From NCBI RefSeq assembly GCF_029223585.1, contig NZ_CP119423.1, positions 62,001-126,000 of the forward strand: a stretch of DNA of 64,000 nt. The letters are read 5' to 3'. The notes below the pieces were generated by a model. That model had not been told where the DNA came from, searched no databases, and worked only from the letters and a program-made list of their open reading frames with translations. Numbering within the stretch: position 1 is the first letter of the stretch; each line of letters begins with the position of its first letter. A program made the translations under genes and the position numbers. This DNA comes from Photobacterium sp. DA100 (GTDB lineage Bacteria > Pseudomonadota > Gammaproteobacteria > Enterobacterales > Vibrionaceae). Below, in pieces: positions 27,808 to 36,001 of the stretch.

Positions 27808-27839
27808 AAAAGGGTATCCTTACGGGGATACCCTTTTTT
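27808..27839 (+). terminator. Rho-independent terminator after the SDR gene
   Basis: AAAAGGGTATCC pairs with GGATACCCTTTT around a short loop, followed by T residues. Confidence 0.92.
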
Positions 27840-27862
27840 GTTGGGGCTGCTAGGGGGCTGGT

Positions 27863-28867
27863 GTGAGGGAAAAGGTTCGCTTTTTTGATGTGCTGCGCTG
27901 TGTGGCTGCGCTAGCCGTGGTGGTGATCCACGTGCTCGGCCCCTACCGCGATCAGTTCGGGGTGATGCCGGACAGCGGCTGGATTACGGCCACCACCTTT
28001 AACAGCTTCAGTCGCTGGGCGGTGCCTGTGTTTATTATGATCACCGGTGCCCTGATGCTGACCGATACCCGTCCGTTTGAACTCGGTTACTATGTCCGGC
28101 GCCGTCTCGGCAAGGTGTTGGTACCTTTTTTGGTCTGGTCAGTGTTTTATGCTTGGCTGTCTGGGCTAACACCAGCCGGTTTCGATAGCGGTGCGGCCTT
28201 CGAAACCCTCAAAGCACTGCCGGTGCATGAAACCTACTATCACCTGGGCTTTTTCTACTACTTTATCCCGTTGTATTTCGTCGTGCCTTTCCTGCGCTAT
28301 TTTGTCCAGCATCACGACAGGCAGGCGACGCTGGCGTTGACTTCGGTGTGGCTGCTGCTGACAACCTTGTTCTTGTTCAAAATCGATGGTCCATGGAGCC
28401 ACGAGCTGGTTTTGTATAGTGGGTACTTACTGTTCGGCTATTGCATCTTCCAGTTACGCTGGCCGAGCCTGAAGTGGCTGTTGCCGCTGGGTATTGCAGC
28501 TTTGCTGATCACCGATGCGATGGTGCTGAGCAACAGTTTCGCCGCCGGGGAATATCAGGTTGGCCGGTGGATGTCCTACAAGACGCTCAATACCGCCCTG
28601 ATTGCTGCCATGATCTTTGCTTTGGGGCGGTATGTCGCGGACAAGATTAGCGAGGGCGGGCTGGATAAACTGGCCTTTATGAGCCGCTATAGCCTCGGGA
28701 TCTATTTGTTGCATCCAATCTTCCTGTGGCCAGTGAGAGCTTATGACTGGTACTTTATGCCGCCGGCTTTGATGATCCCGTTTTGGACGGTGATCATCAC
28801 GGCCTTGGCCCTTGCTGCAAGCTGGTTGCTGGCGAAAAGTCCCAAAACAGCCTGGCTGGTGCCTTAG
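27863..28867 (+). CDS. Acyltransferase 3 family membrane protein
   Basis: This 334-residue integral membrane protein has about ten helices. The acyltransferase-3 signature is at the N-terminus: FFDVLRCVAALAVVVIHV with the conserved Arg and His at about residues 12 and 23. VPVFIMITGALML follows near residue 55. Family members such as WecH and OatA O-acetylate surface glycans; the target here cannot be told. The start is GTG at 27863, 24 bases after the preceding terminator, with a weak ribosome binding site. It is convergent with the DUF2500 gene. Confidence 0.85.
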   Translation: MREKVRFFDVLRCVAALAVVVIHVLGPYRDQFGVMPDSGWITATTFNSFSRWAVPVFIMITGALMLTDTRPFELGYYVRRRLGKVLVPFLVWSVFYAWLSGLTPAGFDSGAAFETLKALPVHETYYHLGFFYYFIPLYFVVPFLRYFVQHHDRQATLALTSVWLLLTTLFLFKIDGPWSHELVLYSGYLLFGYCIFQLRWPSLKWLLPLGIAALLITDAMVLSNSFAAGEYQVGRWMSYKTLNTALIAAMIFALGRYVADKISEGGLDKLAFMSRYSLGIYLLHPIFLWPVRAYDWYFMPPALMIPFWTVIITALALAASWLLAKSPKTAWLVP

Positions 28868-28876
28868 CTGGGCTAT

Positions 28877-29209
28877 TTAGTCTCGCTTGAGGGCAAAATG
28901 GCGAAAGGTCACGCCTTGGTAGGTCATTAACCCCGTATCTCCCGGGTTGAGGGCATGGTAATAATGGATGCCGACCATGAATTCGCGCTTCGGCCCGCCT
29001 TGGGTTGGTTGCACATAAATCCAGTACTCTTCGTCGTCTTCACCCGGGCGGGCACCCATGATCGGGACACTTTGCTTGTCGAGGATTTGGACCTCGATCT
29101 GGCGCTCCGGGGCATTCTCCCCCATGGTGTGCTGGCGGTAGACACGGACAAAGCAGAACAGGGCGATCGCTAGCAAGGCAATAATGATGACGGGAATGGT
29201 GACTGGCAT
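28877..29209 (-). CDS. DUF2500 family protein
   Basis: This is a 110-residue protein with one N-terminal membrane segment (about residues 3-24, PVTIPVIIIALLAIALFCF) and a soluble beta-rich remainder containing YWIYVQP and GDTGLMTYQG. It matches the DUF2500 family, which includes E. coli YhhM; function unknown. The ATG at 29209 is chosen because AAGGAG lies upstream and the protein then begins with the membrane helix. The longer frame from 29446 is not used. Confidence 0.82.
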   Translation of the reverse strand: MPVTIPVIIIALLAIALFCFVRVYRQHTMGENAPERQIEVQILDKQSVPIMGARPGEDDEEYWIYVQPTQGGPKREFMVGIHYYHALNPGDTGLMTYQGVTFRHFALKRD

Positions 29210-29435
29210 GAGTTCTCCTTGAGGGGCTAACAGGCTCTCATTATTGTGCAATTTGGGAAGGTTAGGATACGACCGGCGGCAAAAACCGTGATCGCGGCAA
29301 GCATGGTTTGCAAAGATATACGGCCAAGTCTTTGCGTATTCCTTGGAGGTATCCATGATATGGCTCAACGCGGTACTTTGCTTTAGTGCAAAGTCGAGGT
29401 AAGTTAGTAGAACGAGTGAGCAAGGAAGAGAGTCG

Positions 29436-29801
29436 ATGGCAAACATAGAGTTAGTGGTAACACGTTCGAGGCGTATCGAAAGCCTGCTGCGTGAACATTA
29501 CCATGCTGAGGGCAAAGGCTTGCACCAGCTGATCACTAGCTGTGAGGAGCGCCTGCCACACGAAATTATTCCCAAGTTACGGTTTATTGCTTCTATCCGT
29601 AACAAGACCGTACATGAAGAAGGCTATAAGCTCGACGACAAAAAAGGATTCATCGCTGCCTGCAATGCCTGCGAGAAAGAGCTGACCCCGCGCAGCGGTC
29701 GTTTTGTCTGGACGGCAGCCGTGCTATTAGTCGTAGGGGTTACGGCGTTGGCAATATGGTTTTATTCCCTTCACTGGCATCATATCGATTTGACGCCGTA
29801 G
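29436..29801 (+). CDS. Membrane-anchored HEPN-like (DUF4145-type) protein
   Basis: This is a 121-residue protein. Residues 1-85 are helical and hold RNKTVH at residues 55-60, an R-X4-H motif like that of HEPN-fold ribonucleases and of DUF4145. RSRRIESLLREHY and LRFIASIRNKTVHEE are the conserved-looking segments. Residues about 89-111 form one membrane helix with a short C-terminal tail, so the helical domain would face the cytosol. No antitoxin gene is adjacent. Whether it cuts RNA or is only a binding module is not known. It is divergent from the DUF2500 gene. Confidence 0.7.
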   Translation: MANIELVVTRSRRIESLLREHYHAEGKGLHQLITSCEERLPHEIIPKLRFIASIRNKTVHEEGYKLDDKKGFIAACNACEKELTPRSGRFVWTAAVLLVVGVTALAIWFYSLHWHHIDLTP

Positions 29802-29860
29802 GAAAAGGCAATAATAGACGCAAGCTCTAGCCTTCAAAGGCTGAAGAAAAAGAGGAAAAC

Positions 29861-29890
29861 AAAAAAGGTGCCTATCAGGCACCTTTTTTT
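29861..29890. terminator. Bidirectional terminator between the HEPN-like gene and a small ORF
   Basis: A 13-base stem (AAAAAAGGTGCCT with its complement) and a 3-base loop, with A and T runs on either side. It can end the HEPN-like gene on the plus strand and the 26-codon ORF on the minus strand. Confidence 0.92.
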
Positions 29891-29904
29891 TGAATTTTTT
29901 TTGC

Positions 29905-29985
29905 TTAATAAATCACTGGCAGCGTCATTAGTCCGACAACCACGGCGATCATCATAAGGCCTTGTTTTTGAGAGGAAGTGAACAT
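29905..29985 (-). CDS. Probable 26-residue single-pass membrane protein
   Basis: This ORF encodes MFTSSQKQGLMMIAVVVGL followed by MTLPVIY: a short polar head with one lysine, then a hydrophobic run long enough to cross the membrane. AAGGAG sits 7 bases before the ATG. A promoter-like pair TTGTTT (30050-30055) and TATTCT (30026-30031), 18 bases apart on the minus strand, lies about 40 bases upstream, and a strong terminator lies 15 bases after the stop. Promoter, ribosome binding site, ORF and terminator thus form a complete unit of about 150 bases. I know no named homologue. Proteins of this size are often stress-linked membrane peptides. Confidence 0.65.
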   Translation of the reverse strand: MFTSSQKQGLMMIAVVVGLMTLPVIY

Positions 29986-30792
29986 GGTAAGGCTCCTTTT
30001 TGCTGCTTGATTGATGTTGTAAATAAGAATAGCACTGATTTTATGCTTTAAACAAGCCAAATTGTCATATTGTTGTCATAAAAATAATTTATTGACCCAT
30101 TAAAAGGCTATTTATGGTTAAGTGAATTGTGTTTTTTGAGCGGGATAAAAATCAACCTAATCGCTATTTAGTACGTCGTTTTAATTTAAGTTATTGTTTT
30201 ATATTTCTTTTTAATTGAACTTTATTGGTTGTTTTGTGGTCTGCTTGAGCTTTGTGGTGTTTTTATCTCAAAATGCTAGTCGATGTTATTGCTGGATCAA
30301 AAAAGGTGTTATTGAGCTGTTTGCTGGCGGGGAGTGACCTTGTGGGCGGCTCTCATGGCTAGATAAAATGCATATTTGAGTTTTTTTATGTGAGATCAAC
30401 ATCCTTTTGTCTTCATGATTGTCTTGTTGGCGGACTGAATGTTTACCTCTGGTAAATTAAGTTCATTTGAGTTTATGTGTCTGTTTTATAGTATTTTTTG
30501 TTTTTTATTTTTGCGTGTTTTAGGCTGTGATACTGCCCTTTGTCGGCTGGGTTGTCTAATTTTGCCTATTGGGAGCAAGGCAGAACAAGGCCAATCGTTT
30601 GCTGTTTGAGTTTTCCAGCAGCGGATGATTTACCGCTCACAGAACATTCAGAGAGAAGCTGATTAATATGATTCGCCGCTAGTTATTGGCTTTCCTTGCT
30701 AGACAATCGCCGATCAGATCCTAAACTGAGCAAGCCACTGACTCGGCCAATATTGCCGTCAGTGACAATTTCATAATAATAACGGTGAAACT
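29986..30792. other. AT-rich gap of about 800 bases
   Basis: The first 70 bases hold the promoter of the 26-residue protein on the minus strand. The rest is unusually T-rich on the plus strand (long runs such as TTTTTTGTTTTTTATTTTTG near 30490-30512) and has no ORF I would support. A hairpin at 30736-30764 (CACTGAC with GTCAGTG, then GGC with GCC) lies in the presumed leader of the lysoplasmalogenase gene. I recognise no known RNA family here. Confidence 0.6.
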
Positions 30793-31419
30793 ATGTGGGT
30801 TTGGTTAGCCATTGCTCTTTCAGCTCTTTTACATATAACGGCGGCTTATTACGGCCCTCGTTGGCAATTCTATATTTTCAAGCCTTTTACCATGCTGCTC
30901 CTGATCAGCGTGGCTTGGCAGTCGGGAGACGGCAGTTTCTATCACCTAGCTATCTTGCTCGGATTGAGCTTGTCCGTAGTCGGTGATGTCTTCTTGATGT
31001 GGCCAAAAGACCGCTTTATACCAGGGGTGGCGGCTTTCGCTCTGGCGCATATTGCTTATTCCGCCGCCTTCTGGTCCCAGCTTGGCAGCCAGATGGTCTG
31101 GTGGTTGCCGGCAATGCTGGCTGCGGGTGGGGTCATTGTTTTTCTGCTTTTGCTCCCTTCGCTGGGCCGGATGCTTGTCCCGGTTGCAATATACATTGCC
31201 GTAATTACTCAGATGGCTTGGGCCGCCGGTGAGTTTTGGTTGACGACGGCGTCAACTTCGGCGCTGCTGGCATTTGCCGGGGCGGCGGTATTTATGTTTT
31301 CCGATCTCTGCCTTGCAATTGATCGTTTCCGAGGGCCGTTCAAAGTGGCGACAACCTTGGTGATGGCCAGCTACTTTCTTGCCCAGTCGTTAATTGCCGC
31401 CACGTTACTCGCCGTTTAG
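30793..31419 (+). CDS. Lysoplasmalogenase (YhhN/TMEM86 family)
   Basis: This is a 208-residue integral membrane protein with about eight helices. The family signature appears as KPFTMLLLI near residue 30 and SVVGDVFLMW near residue 61, the latter carrying the conserved Asp, and VFMFSDLCLA near residue 167 with the second Asp. YhhN proteins hydrolyse the vinyl-ether bond of lysoplasmalogen in animals and some bacteria; the bacterial substrate is less certain. GGTGAA precedes the ATG. Confidence 0.85.
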   Translation: MWVWLAIALSALLHITAAYYGPRWQFYIFKPFTMLLLISVAWQSGDGSFYHLAILLGLSLSVVGDVFLMWPKDRFIPGVAAFALAHIAYSAAFWSQLGSQMVWWLPAMLAAGGVIVFLLLLPSLGRMLVPVAIYIAVITQMAWAAGEFWLTTASTSALLAFAGAAVFMFSDLCLAIDRFRGPFKVATTLVMASYFLAQSLIAATLLAV

Positions 31420-31500
31420 TGGCTGACAGCGGAAACTTTTGCAACCGGAAACCTGTCTTTAGATCATACTGGTCTGTAGCCAGCAGTTATGGGGGATCGA

Positions 31501-31821
31501 ATGTCGCAGACATGGTGCAAGATCTATGATGCCGGGAATGCCCTGGAAGCACATAGCCTCAAGGGGATGCTGGAAGCCCAGCAGATTGAGGTTCAGCTCA
31601 GCGGCGAGGGGCTAGCCGCTGCCGCGGGGGAGTTGCCAGCCAATGTGGTGGAAGTGGGCTTGTGGGTGAAAGCCTCGCAGCAAGCGAGCGCCCAGCGGTT
31701 GCTTGAACAATATGAACGCGCCGACCAAGCGGGCTGGGTATGCTCAGGTTGCGGCGAGCATAACGGCAGCCAGTTTGAATTGTGCTGGCGGTGCGGTCAG
31801 GATAGGTTGGCCGAACCTTGA
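31501..31821 (+). CDS. DUF2007 protein with C-terminal zinc ribbon
   Basis: This is a 106-residue protein. The first 70 residues match DUF2007 (WCKIYDAGNALEAHSLKGML and the VEVGLWVKASQ strand), a small PII-like fold thought to be a signal-transduction module. The C-terminus carries a zinc ribbon with C-X2-C (CSGC) and C-X2-C (CWRC) pairs. The ATG at 31501 has GGGGGA upstream; the alternative ATG at 31489 has no ribosome binding site. Function unknown. Confidence 0.8.
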   Translation: MSQTWCKIYDAGNALEAHSLKGMLEAQQIEVQLSGEGLAAAAGELPANVVEVGLWVKASQQASAQRLLEQYERADQAGWVCSGCGEHNGSQFELCWRCGQDRLAEP

Positions 31822-31919
31822 AACATACATTTAAAATGCATTATATTGTCTTTGGTCAAAATATCCTCACTGGGGGAGCGCTACAATGCCGCTATTATGC
31901 CGTGAAGAGAATACCGACG

Positions 31920-32165
31920 ATGAGTGATAATCAAGTCCACGCCCATAACCTGCTGAATATGTTATTGGCCGCTGAAACCCCATACACTTTTGCTAGCCTG
32001 AAGCAGGCGATTGTGGCTGAATACGGTGAAGATGTCCGTTTCTATACCTGCAGCCAGCAAGATCTGACTTTTGATGCCCTGATGACGTTCCTGCTTGACC
32101 GCCGCAAGGTGGTACAGGATGGCGATTATGTTGCAGCCAACCGCGAGCGGATGTGCAACCACTAG
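31920..32165 (+). CDS. yecH: YecH-family metal-binding protein
   Basis: This is an 81-residue protein of the DUF2492/YecH family. The conserved features are HAHNLLNMLL near residue 7, FYTCSQQDLT near residue 38 with the central Cys, and the C-terminal Cys-X-His (MCNH). The His and Cys residues are likely metal ligands. The start at 31920 is chosen to give the family's N-terminus; the frame from 31818 begins inside the previous gene. Function unknown. Confidence 0.82.
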   Translation: MSDNQVHAHNLLNMLLAAETPYTFASLKQAIVAEYGEDVRFYTCSQQDLTFDALMTFLLDRRKVVQDGDYVAANRERMCNH

Positions 32166-32334
32166 TGCTGGCTTGGGTGGCTAGCGCCTGCTAGCCGCTT
32201 GGATAGGCGGGTGGTAAAAATATCGCCACTCCGCTGATGGTTTGTTATACTCTTCCGCCTCCGGTTGGCTTTCTGGCCGATCGCTCTTATTTCTTGATAT
32301 TTCTTTTACTTATTCTCTATCTGAGGTCTGCTCT

Positions 32335-32922
32335 GTGGAAATTATTTCTGCGGCGGTCATGCTATTTCTGATCATGGATCCGCTCGGCAACTTGCCGGTT
32401 ATGTTGTCTATCCTGCGGCATATTGAGCCTAAGCGCCGTCGTTTTATCATGATCCGGGAATTACTGATTGCCTTGGTGATCTTGCTGCTGTTTCTGTTTG
32501 GCGGCCAGAAAATGCTGAACTTCCTGCACGTTTCGACCGAGACCGTCAGCATTTCCGGCGGTATTATTCTGTTCCTTATCGCGATCAGGATGATTTTCCC
32601 GCAGCCAGGAGGCGTAACGGGGTTGGCGGCGGGCGAAGAGCCGTTTATCGTGCCGATGGCAATCCCGATGATTGCCGGACCGTCGGTATTGGCGTCGTTG
32701 CTGTTGCTCTCTAACCAGGGGCCGGGCCGGACCATGGACTGGGTGATTGCCGTGTTGCTGGCCTGGGGCGCGTCGTTTGTGATCCTGATGTTCTATGAGG
32801 TGTTCAACCGTCTGCTGGGCGAGAAGGGGCTCAAGGCCGTCGAGCGCCTGATGGGGCTGCTGCTGATCATGATATCGACCCAGATGTTCCTCGATGGGAT
32901 CCGCAAGTTCTTTATGCTGTAA
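32335..32922 (+). CDS. yhgN: MarC-family membrane protein YhgN
   Basis: This 195-residue protein has six membrane segments and belongs to the MarC/NAAT family; despite the name, drug transport is not shown for the family. The sequence follows E. coli YhgN closely: FLIMDPLGNLPV near residue 11, SISGGIILFLIAI near residue 72, and EEPFIVPMAIPMIAGP. The start is GTG at 32335 with GAGG 10 bases upstream; it gives MEIISAAV like MNEIISAAV of E. coli. The first ATG at 32242 would add 31 unsupported residues. Confidence 0.9.
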   Translation: MEIISAAVMLFLIMDPLGNLPVMLSILRHIEPKRRRFIMIRELLIALVILLLFLFGGQKMLNFLHVSTETVSISGGIILFLIAIRMIFPQPGGVTGLAAGEEPFIVPMAIPMIAGPSVLASLLLLSNQGPGRTMDWVIAVLLAWGASFVILMFYEVFNRLLGEKGLKAVERLMGLLLIMISTQMFLDGIRKFFML

Positions 32923-32950
32923 AAAAACGAGGCCAATGGCCTCGTTTTTT
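32921..32950. terminator. Bidirectional terminator between yhgN and yhhL
   Basis: AAAACGAGGCC pairs with GGCCTCGTTTT around a 3-base loop, with A and T runs on either side. It overlaps the yhgN stop codon. Confidence 0.93.
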
Positions 32951-32961
32951 GTCGCTTGGGG

Positions 32962-33228
32962 TTACATCATGTGCTTGCGGCGGATGTCGAGTAGGGCAAA
33001 GATGCCGAAGATCAGGATTGACCATTTCTCCCACCGGGTCATGGCGATTTTGTCCCCGAAAGCGCCGATGAAGATCAGCATTTGCAGGCCATGCATCATG
33101 AACAGGAAACCGGTCATGATATAGAGTGCCATGGCTGCAACCCCCGGAAACGGGTGGAAAATGTTGATCAGCAACACCAGCCAGACAAAGCCAATCGCCG
33201 CTTTGGCAAGTAAAATCAGTGCTTTCAT
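32962..33228 (-). CDS. yhhL: DUF1145 family membrane protein YhhL
   Basis: This is an 88-residue protein with two to three membrane segments, beginning MKALILLAKAAIGFVWLV. It is of the DUF1145 family, which includes E. coli YhhL. Function unknown. Its ATG overlaps the rsmD stop codon (ATGA), so the two are translationally coupled; GAGGAA precedes the start. The same rsmD-yhhL order occurs in E. coli. Confidence 0.85.
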   Translation of the reverse strand: MKALILLAKAAIGFVWLVLLINIFHPFPGVAAMALYIMTGFLFMMHGLQMLIFIGAFGDKIAMTRWEKWSILIFGIFALLDIRRKHMM

Positions 33229-33830
33229 GCTTCCTCTCTTTCGAATAAGCGGTAACAAACCTGTCCCGCTGTTTTTTCCCTATGGAGATGCCAGTGTGCC
33301 GGTGTCGCTAGCTCCCCGAGTTCTTTTTCTGCCTCAATATAAATGACCGCATGGGGAGATAGCCAATTGTTCTGCTCCAGCAGGGTGATCACCTCATCAA
33401 TCAGATCCTTGCGAAACGGCGGGTCGATGAACACCACGTCATGCGGGGTACCGGCTTGTTTCAAAAACGCCAGGCTGTCGGCATTGACGACCTTGGCATT
33501 GTCGGCGCCGATGGTGGTGCGGTTTTTTTCAAGCTGTTCAGCGGCTTTTTTGTCGAGCTCCAGCATGGTGACATGGCTGGCGCCGCGAGAGAGGGCTTCG
33601 AAACTGAGGCTGCCGCTGCCGGTGAACAGGTCAAGGCAGCGTGATTCGATAATATCTTGCGCCAACCAGTTGAACACGGTCTCTTTGACACGATCGGTGG
33701 TCGGGCGTAGGCCTTCGACGTCGTGAACGGGCAGTTTGCGCCCACGCCAGCGTCCGCTGATGATCCTAACGAACCCGTCACGGCGGCTGTTTGGCATATT
33801 TCGCCCTGATTGTTGTCTGCGTCTTGTCAT
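33225..33830 (-). CDS. rsmD: 16S rRNA m2G966 methyltransferase
   Basis: RsmD methylates G966 of 16S rRNA using SAM. The 201-residue protein has the RIISGRWRGRKL and LRPTTDRVKETVFNWL segments near the N-terminus, the SAM-binding CLDLFTGSGSLSFEALSRGA near residue 66, and the catalytic NPPY-type loop as DPPF near residue 138. The start at 33830 is used because it gives a typical basic N-terminus; the longer frame from 33926 has no support. It is divergent from ftsY, as in E. coli. Confidence 0.93.
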   Translation of the reverse strand: MTRRRQQSGRNMPNSRRDGFVRIISGRWRGRKLPVHDVEGLRPTTDRVKETVFNWLAQDIIESRCLDLFTGSGSLSFEALSRGASHVTMLELDKKAAEQLEKNRTTIGADNAKVVNADSLAFLKQAGTPHDVVFIDPPFRKDLIDEVITLLEQNNWLSPHAVIYIEAEKELGELATPAHWHLHREKTAGQVCYRLFEREEA

Positions 33831-33973
33831 AGATTTCTTCGACCGTTTAGAAAATGATAGTATACCCAAACCCCTTGGCTGTAGGTGAAAACATGCTTGC
33901 CGAATTATGCCGCCAGGGGTATACACCTGTGTTTAGGCCGCAAATTGTACCAATCAAGCTCTAGGATTTGCCA

Positions 33974-35326
33974 ATGGCAGAAAAAAAGAAACGCGGATTA
34001 TTTTCGTGGTTGGGTTTTGGCTCTGAGGAGCAGACCGAGCAAACCGAACAAAATCAAGAACAATCAACGGTTTCAGCTGAGGCTGAAGCGGTAAAAGAAC
34101 AACCGAATGAATCGCTAGACGCCGAGGCGGCAGCGAAAGCCGAAGCCGAGGCAGCAGCAAAAGCGGCGGCGGAAGCCGAAGCCGAGGCAGCAGCGAAAGC
34201 GGCGGCGGAAGCCGAAGCCGAGGCAGCAGCGAAAGCGGCGGCGGAAGCCGAAGCCGAGGCAGCAGCGAAAGCGGCGGCGGAAGCCGAAGCCGAGGCAGCA
34301 GCGAAAGCGGTGGCGGAAGCCGAAGCCGAGGCCCAGGTCGTGGCCGAAGAAGAAGCCAAGGCCCAGCTACAAGAAGCCGAGGCTCTGCAGGAAAAACCGA
34401 AGAGCGAAGGCTTCTTCGCCCGCCTGATGCGTGGCCTGAAGAAGACCAAGACCAATTTCGGCTCGGGGTTTGCCGGCCTGTTCCGCGGCAAGAAAATCGA
34501 CGACGAGCTGTTTGAGGAGTTGGAAGAGCAGCTGCTGGTGGCCGATGTCGGTATGGATACTACTCTCAAAATCATTGAGAACCTGACCGATAAAGCGGAT
34601 CGCAAGTCGCTCAAAGATGGCGATGCCCTGTACGGCTTGCTGAAAGAAGAGCTGTCCGGCATGCTGGCTAAGGTCGAACAGCCTCTGGTGATTGACCAAG
34701 CCAAGAAGCCTTACGTGATCTTGATGGTTGGCGTGAACGGGGTCGGTAAGACAACGACTATAGGCAAGCTGGCCAAGCAATTCCAGAGCCAGGGCAAGTC
34801 GGTGATGCTGGCCGCTGGCGATACTTTCCGTGCAGCGGCGGTCGAGCAGCTGCAGGTATGGGGTGAGCGTAACAACGTCCCGGTTGTGGCGCAGCACACT
34901 GGTGCGGACAGTGCTTCGGTGATCTTCGATGCGATCGAGTCGGCCAAGGCGAAGAACGTCGATGTGGTGATCGCCGATACTGCAGGTCGTCTGCAGAACA
35001 AAGGCAACCTGATGGAAGAGCTGCGCAAGATCGTCCGCGTGATGAAGAAGGTGGATCCGCATGCACCGCATGAAATCATGCTGACGGTTGATGCTGGCAC
35101 CGGCCAGAATGCCATCAGTCAGGCCAAGTTGTTCAGCGAGGTGGCACCGGTAACCGGCATTACCCTGACCAAGCTGGATGGGACCGCCAAGGGCGGGGTG
35201 ATCTTTGCCATCGCCGATCAGTTCAATATCCCAATCCGCTACATCGGTATCGGTGAGGGGATCGAAGATTTGCGCCCGTTTGCGGCGGATGAGTTTATCG
35301 AAGCGTTGTTTAGTGACGAGGAATAA
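33974..35326 (+). CDS. ftsY: Signal recognition particle receptor FtsY
   Basis: FtsY is the SRP receptor GTPase at the inner membrane. The 450-residue protein has a basic N-terminal amphipathic start (AEKKKRGLFSWLGFG), then a long Ala/Glu-rich A domain to about residue 135. The NG domain follows, with GVNGVGKTTT near residue 253, DTAGRLQ near residue 335 and TKLDGTAKGG near residue 398. The A domain contains five nearly identical 12-residue repeats (AEAEAAAKAAAE) encoded by 36-base DNA repeats. It begins the ftsYEX operon; ftsE follows after 3 bases. Confidence 0.96.
   Translation: MAEKKKRGLFSWLGFGSEEQTEQTEQNQEQSTVSAEAEAVKEQPNESLDAEAAAKAEAEAAAKAAAEAEAEAAAKAAAEAEAEAAAKAAAEAEAEAAAKAAAEAEAEAAAKAVAEAEAEAQVVAEEEAKAQLQEAEALQEKPKSEGFFARLMRGLKKTKTNFGSGFAGLFRGKKIDDELFEELEEQLLVADVGMDTTLKIIENLTDKADRKSLKDGDALYGLLKEELSGMLAKVEQPLVIDQAKKPYVILMVGVNGVGKTTTIGKLAKQFQSQGKSVMLAAGDTFRAAAVEQLQVWGERNNVPVVAQHTGADSASVIFDAIESAKAKNVDVVIADTAGRLQNKGNLMEELRKIVRVMKKVDPHAPHEIMLTVDAGTGQNAISQAKLFSEVAPVTGITLTKLDGTAKGGVIFAIADQFNIPIRYIGIGEGIEDLRPFAADEFIEALFSDEE
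34139..34333 (+). repeat. 36-base coding tandem repeat inside ftsY
   Basis: Five copies of a 36-base unit (starting GCCGAAGCCGAGGCAGCAGC) run from 34139 to 34318, followed by a partial sixth copy. Copies differ by only one or two bases and keep the reading frame. This is a coding minisatellite. Confidence 0.93.
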
Positions 35327-35329
35327 GGT

Positions 35330-36001
35330 GTGATTCGGTTTCAGCAGGTAAGTAAGGCTTATCGGGGCGGACGCCAGGCCCTGCAAAAGGTCGATTTCCA
35401 TCTGCAGCCCGCAGATATGGCGTTCCTGACCGGGCACTCGGGTGCGGGTAAGAGTACTCTGCTGAAGCTGATCTGTGCCATCGAGCGGCCGAGTGACGGC
35501 AAGATCATGTTCAATGGACATGATATTACCCGCATTGATAACAAGCAGATCCCGTTTCTGCGCCGCAATATCGGGATTATTTTTCAGGATCACAAGTTGT
35601 TGATGGATAGAACCATCTACGACAATGTGGCCCTGCCGCTGCGGGTTGAGCAGGCGACCGAGAACGAGATCAAGCGCCGGGCTTCGGCGGCTCTAGACAA
35701 GGTCGGGCTGCTGGACAAGGCCCGTTGTTTGCCGATGCAGCTATCGGGGGGAGAGCAGCAGCGGGTGGGTATTGCCCGGGCTATCGTCAATAAGCCGATG
35801 CTGCTGTTGGCCGACGAGCCGACCGGTAATCTCGATGCGGCCCTGTCGCGCCAGATCATGGCGCTGTTCGAAGAGTTCAACCGGGTCGGGGTCACGGTGC
35901 TGATGGCGACCCATGATACTTCGCTGCTGACCACCCATCACTACCGCCGGTTGGATCTGTATCAGGGACAGTTAAGGGAGTTAGCCAGTGGCGCAAAATA
36001 A
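35330..36001 (+). CDS. ftsE: Cell division ATP-binding protein FtsE
   Basis: FtsE is the ATPase of the FtsEX complex, which activates peptidoglycan hydrolases at the division site. The 223-residue ABC protein has Walker [10 protein letters not shown] near residue 35, LSGGEQQRV near residue 139 and Walker [10 protein letters not shown] near residue 159. The start is GTG at 35330, only 3 bases after the ftsY stop, with AAGG inside the end of ftsY as ribosome binding site. Its 3' end overlaps ftsX by 14 bases. Confidence 0.95.
   Translation: MIRFQQVSKAYRGGRQALQKVDFHLQPADMAFLTGHSGAGKSTLLKLICAIERPSDGKIMFNGHDITRIDNKQIPFLRRNIGIIFQDHKLLMDRTIYDNVALPLRVEQATENEIKRRASAALDKVGLLDKARCLPMQLSGGEQQRVGIARAIVNKPMLLLADEPTGNLDAALSRQIMALFEEFNRVGVTVLMATHDTSLLTTHHYRRLDLYQGQLRELASGAK

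Noticed and set aside
34139-34333. Regular repeats that could suggest a CRISPR array
   Set aside because: The units are contiguous with no unique spacers, keep the ftsY reading frame and have a multiple-of-three length.
34367-35593. A 408-codon open frame antisense to ftsY and ftsE
   Set aside because: It is the complement of two strongly conserved genes; its length follows from their codon bias, and it has no ribosome binding site or recognisable domain.
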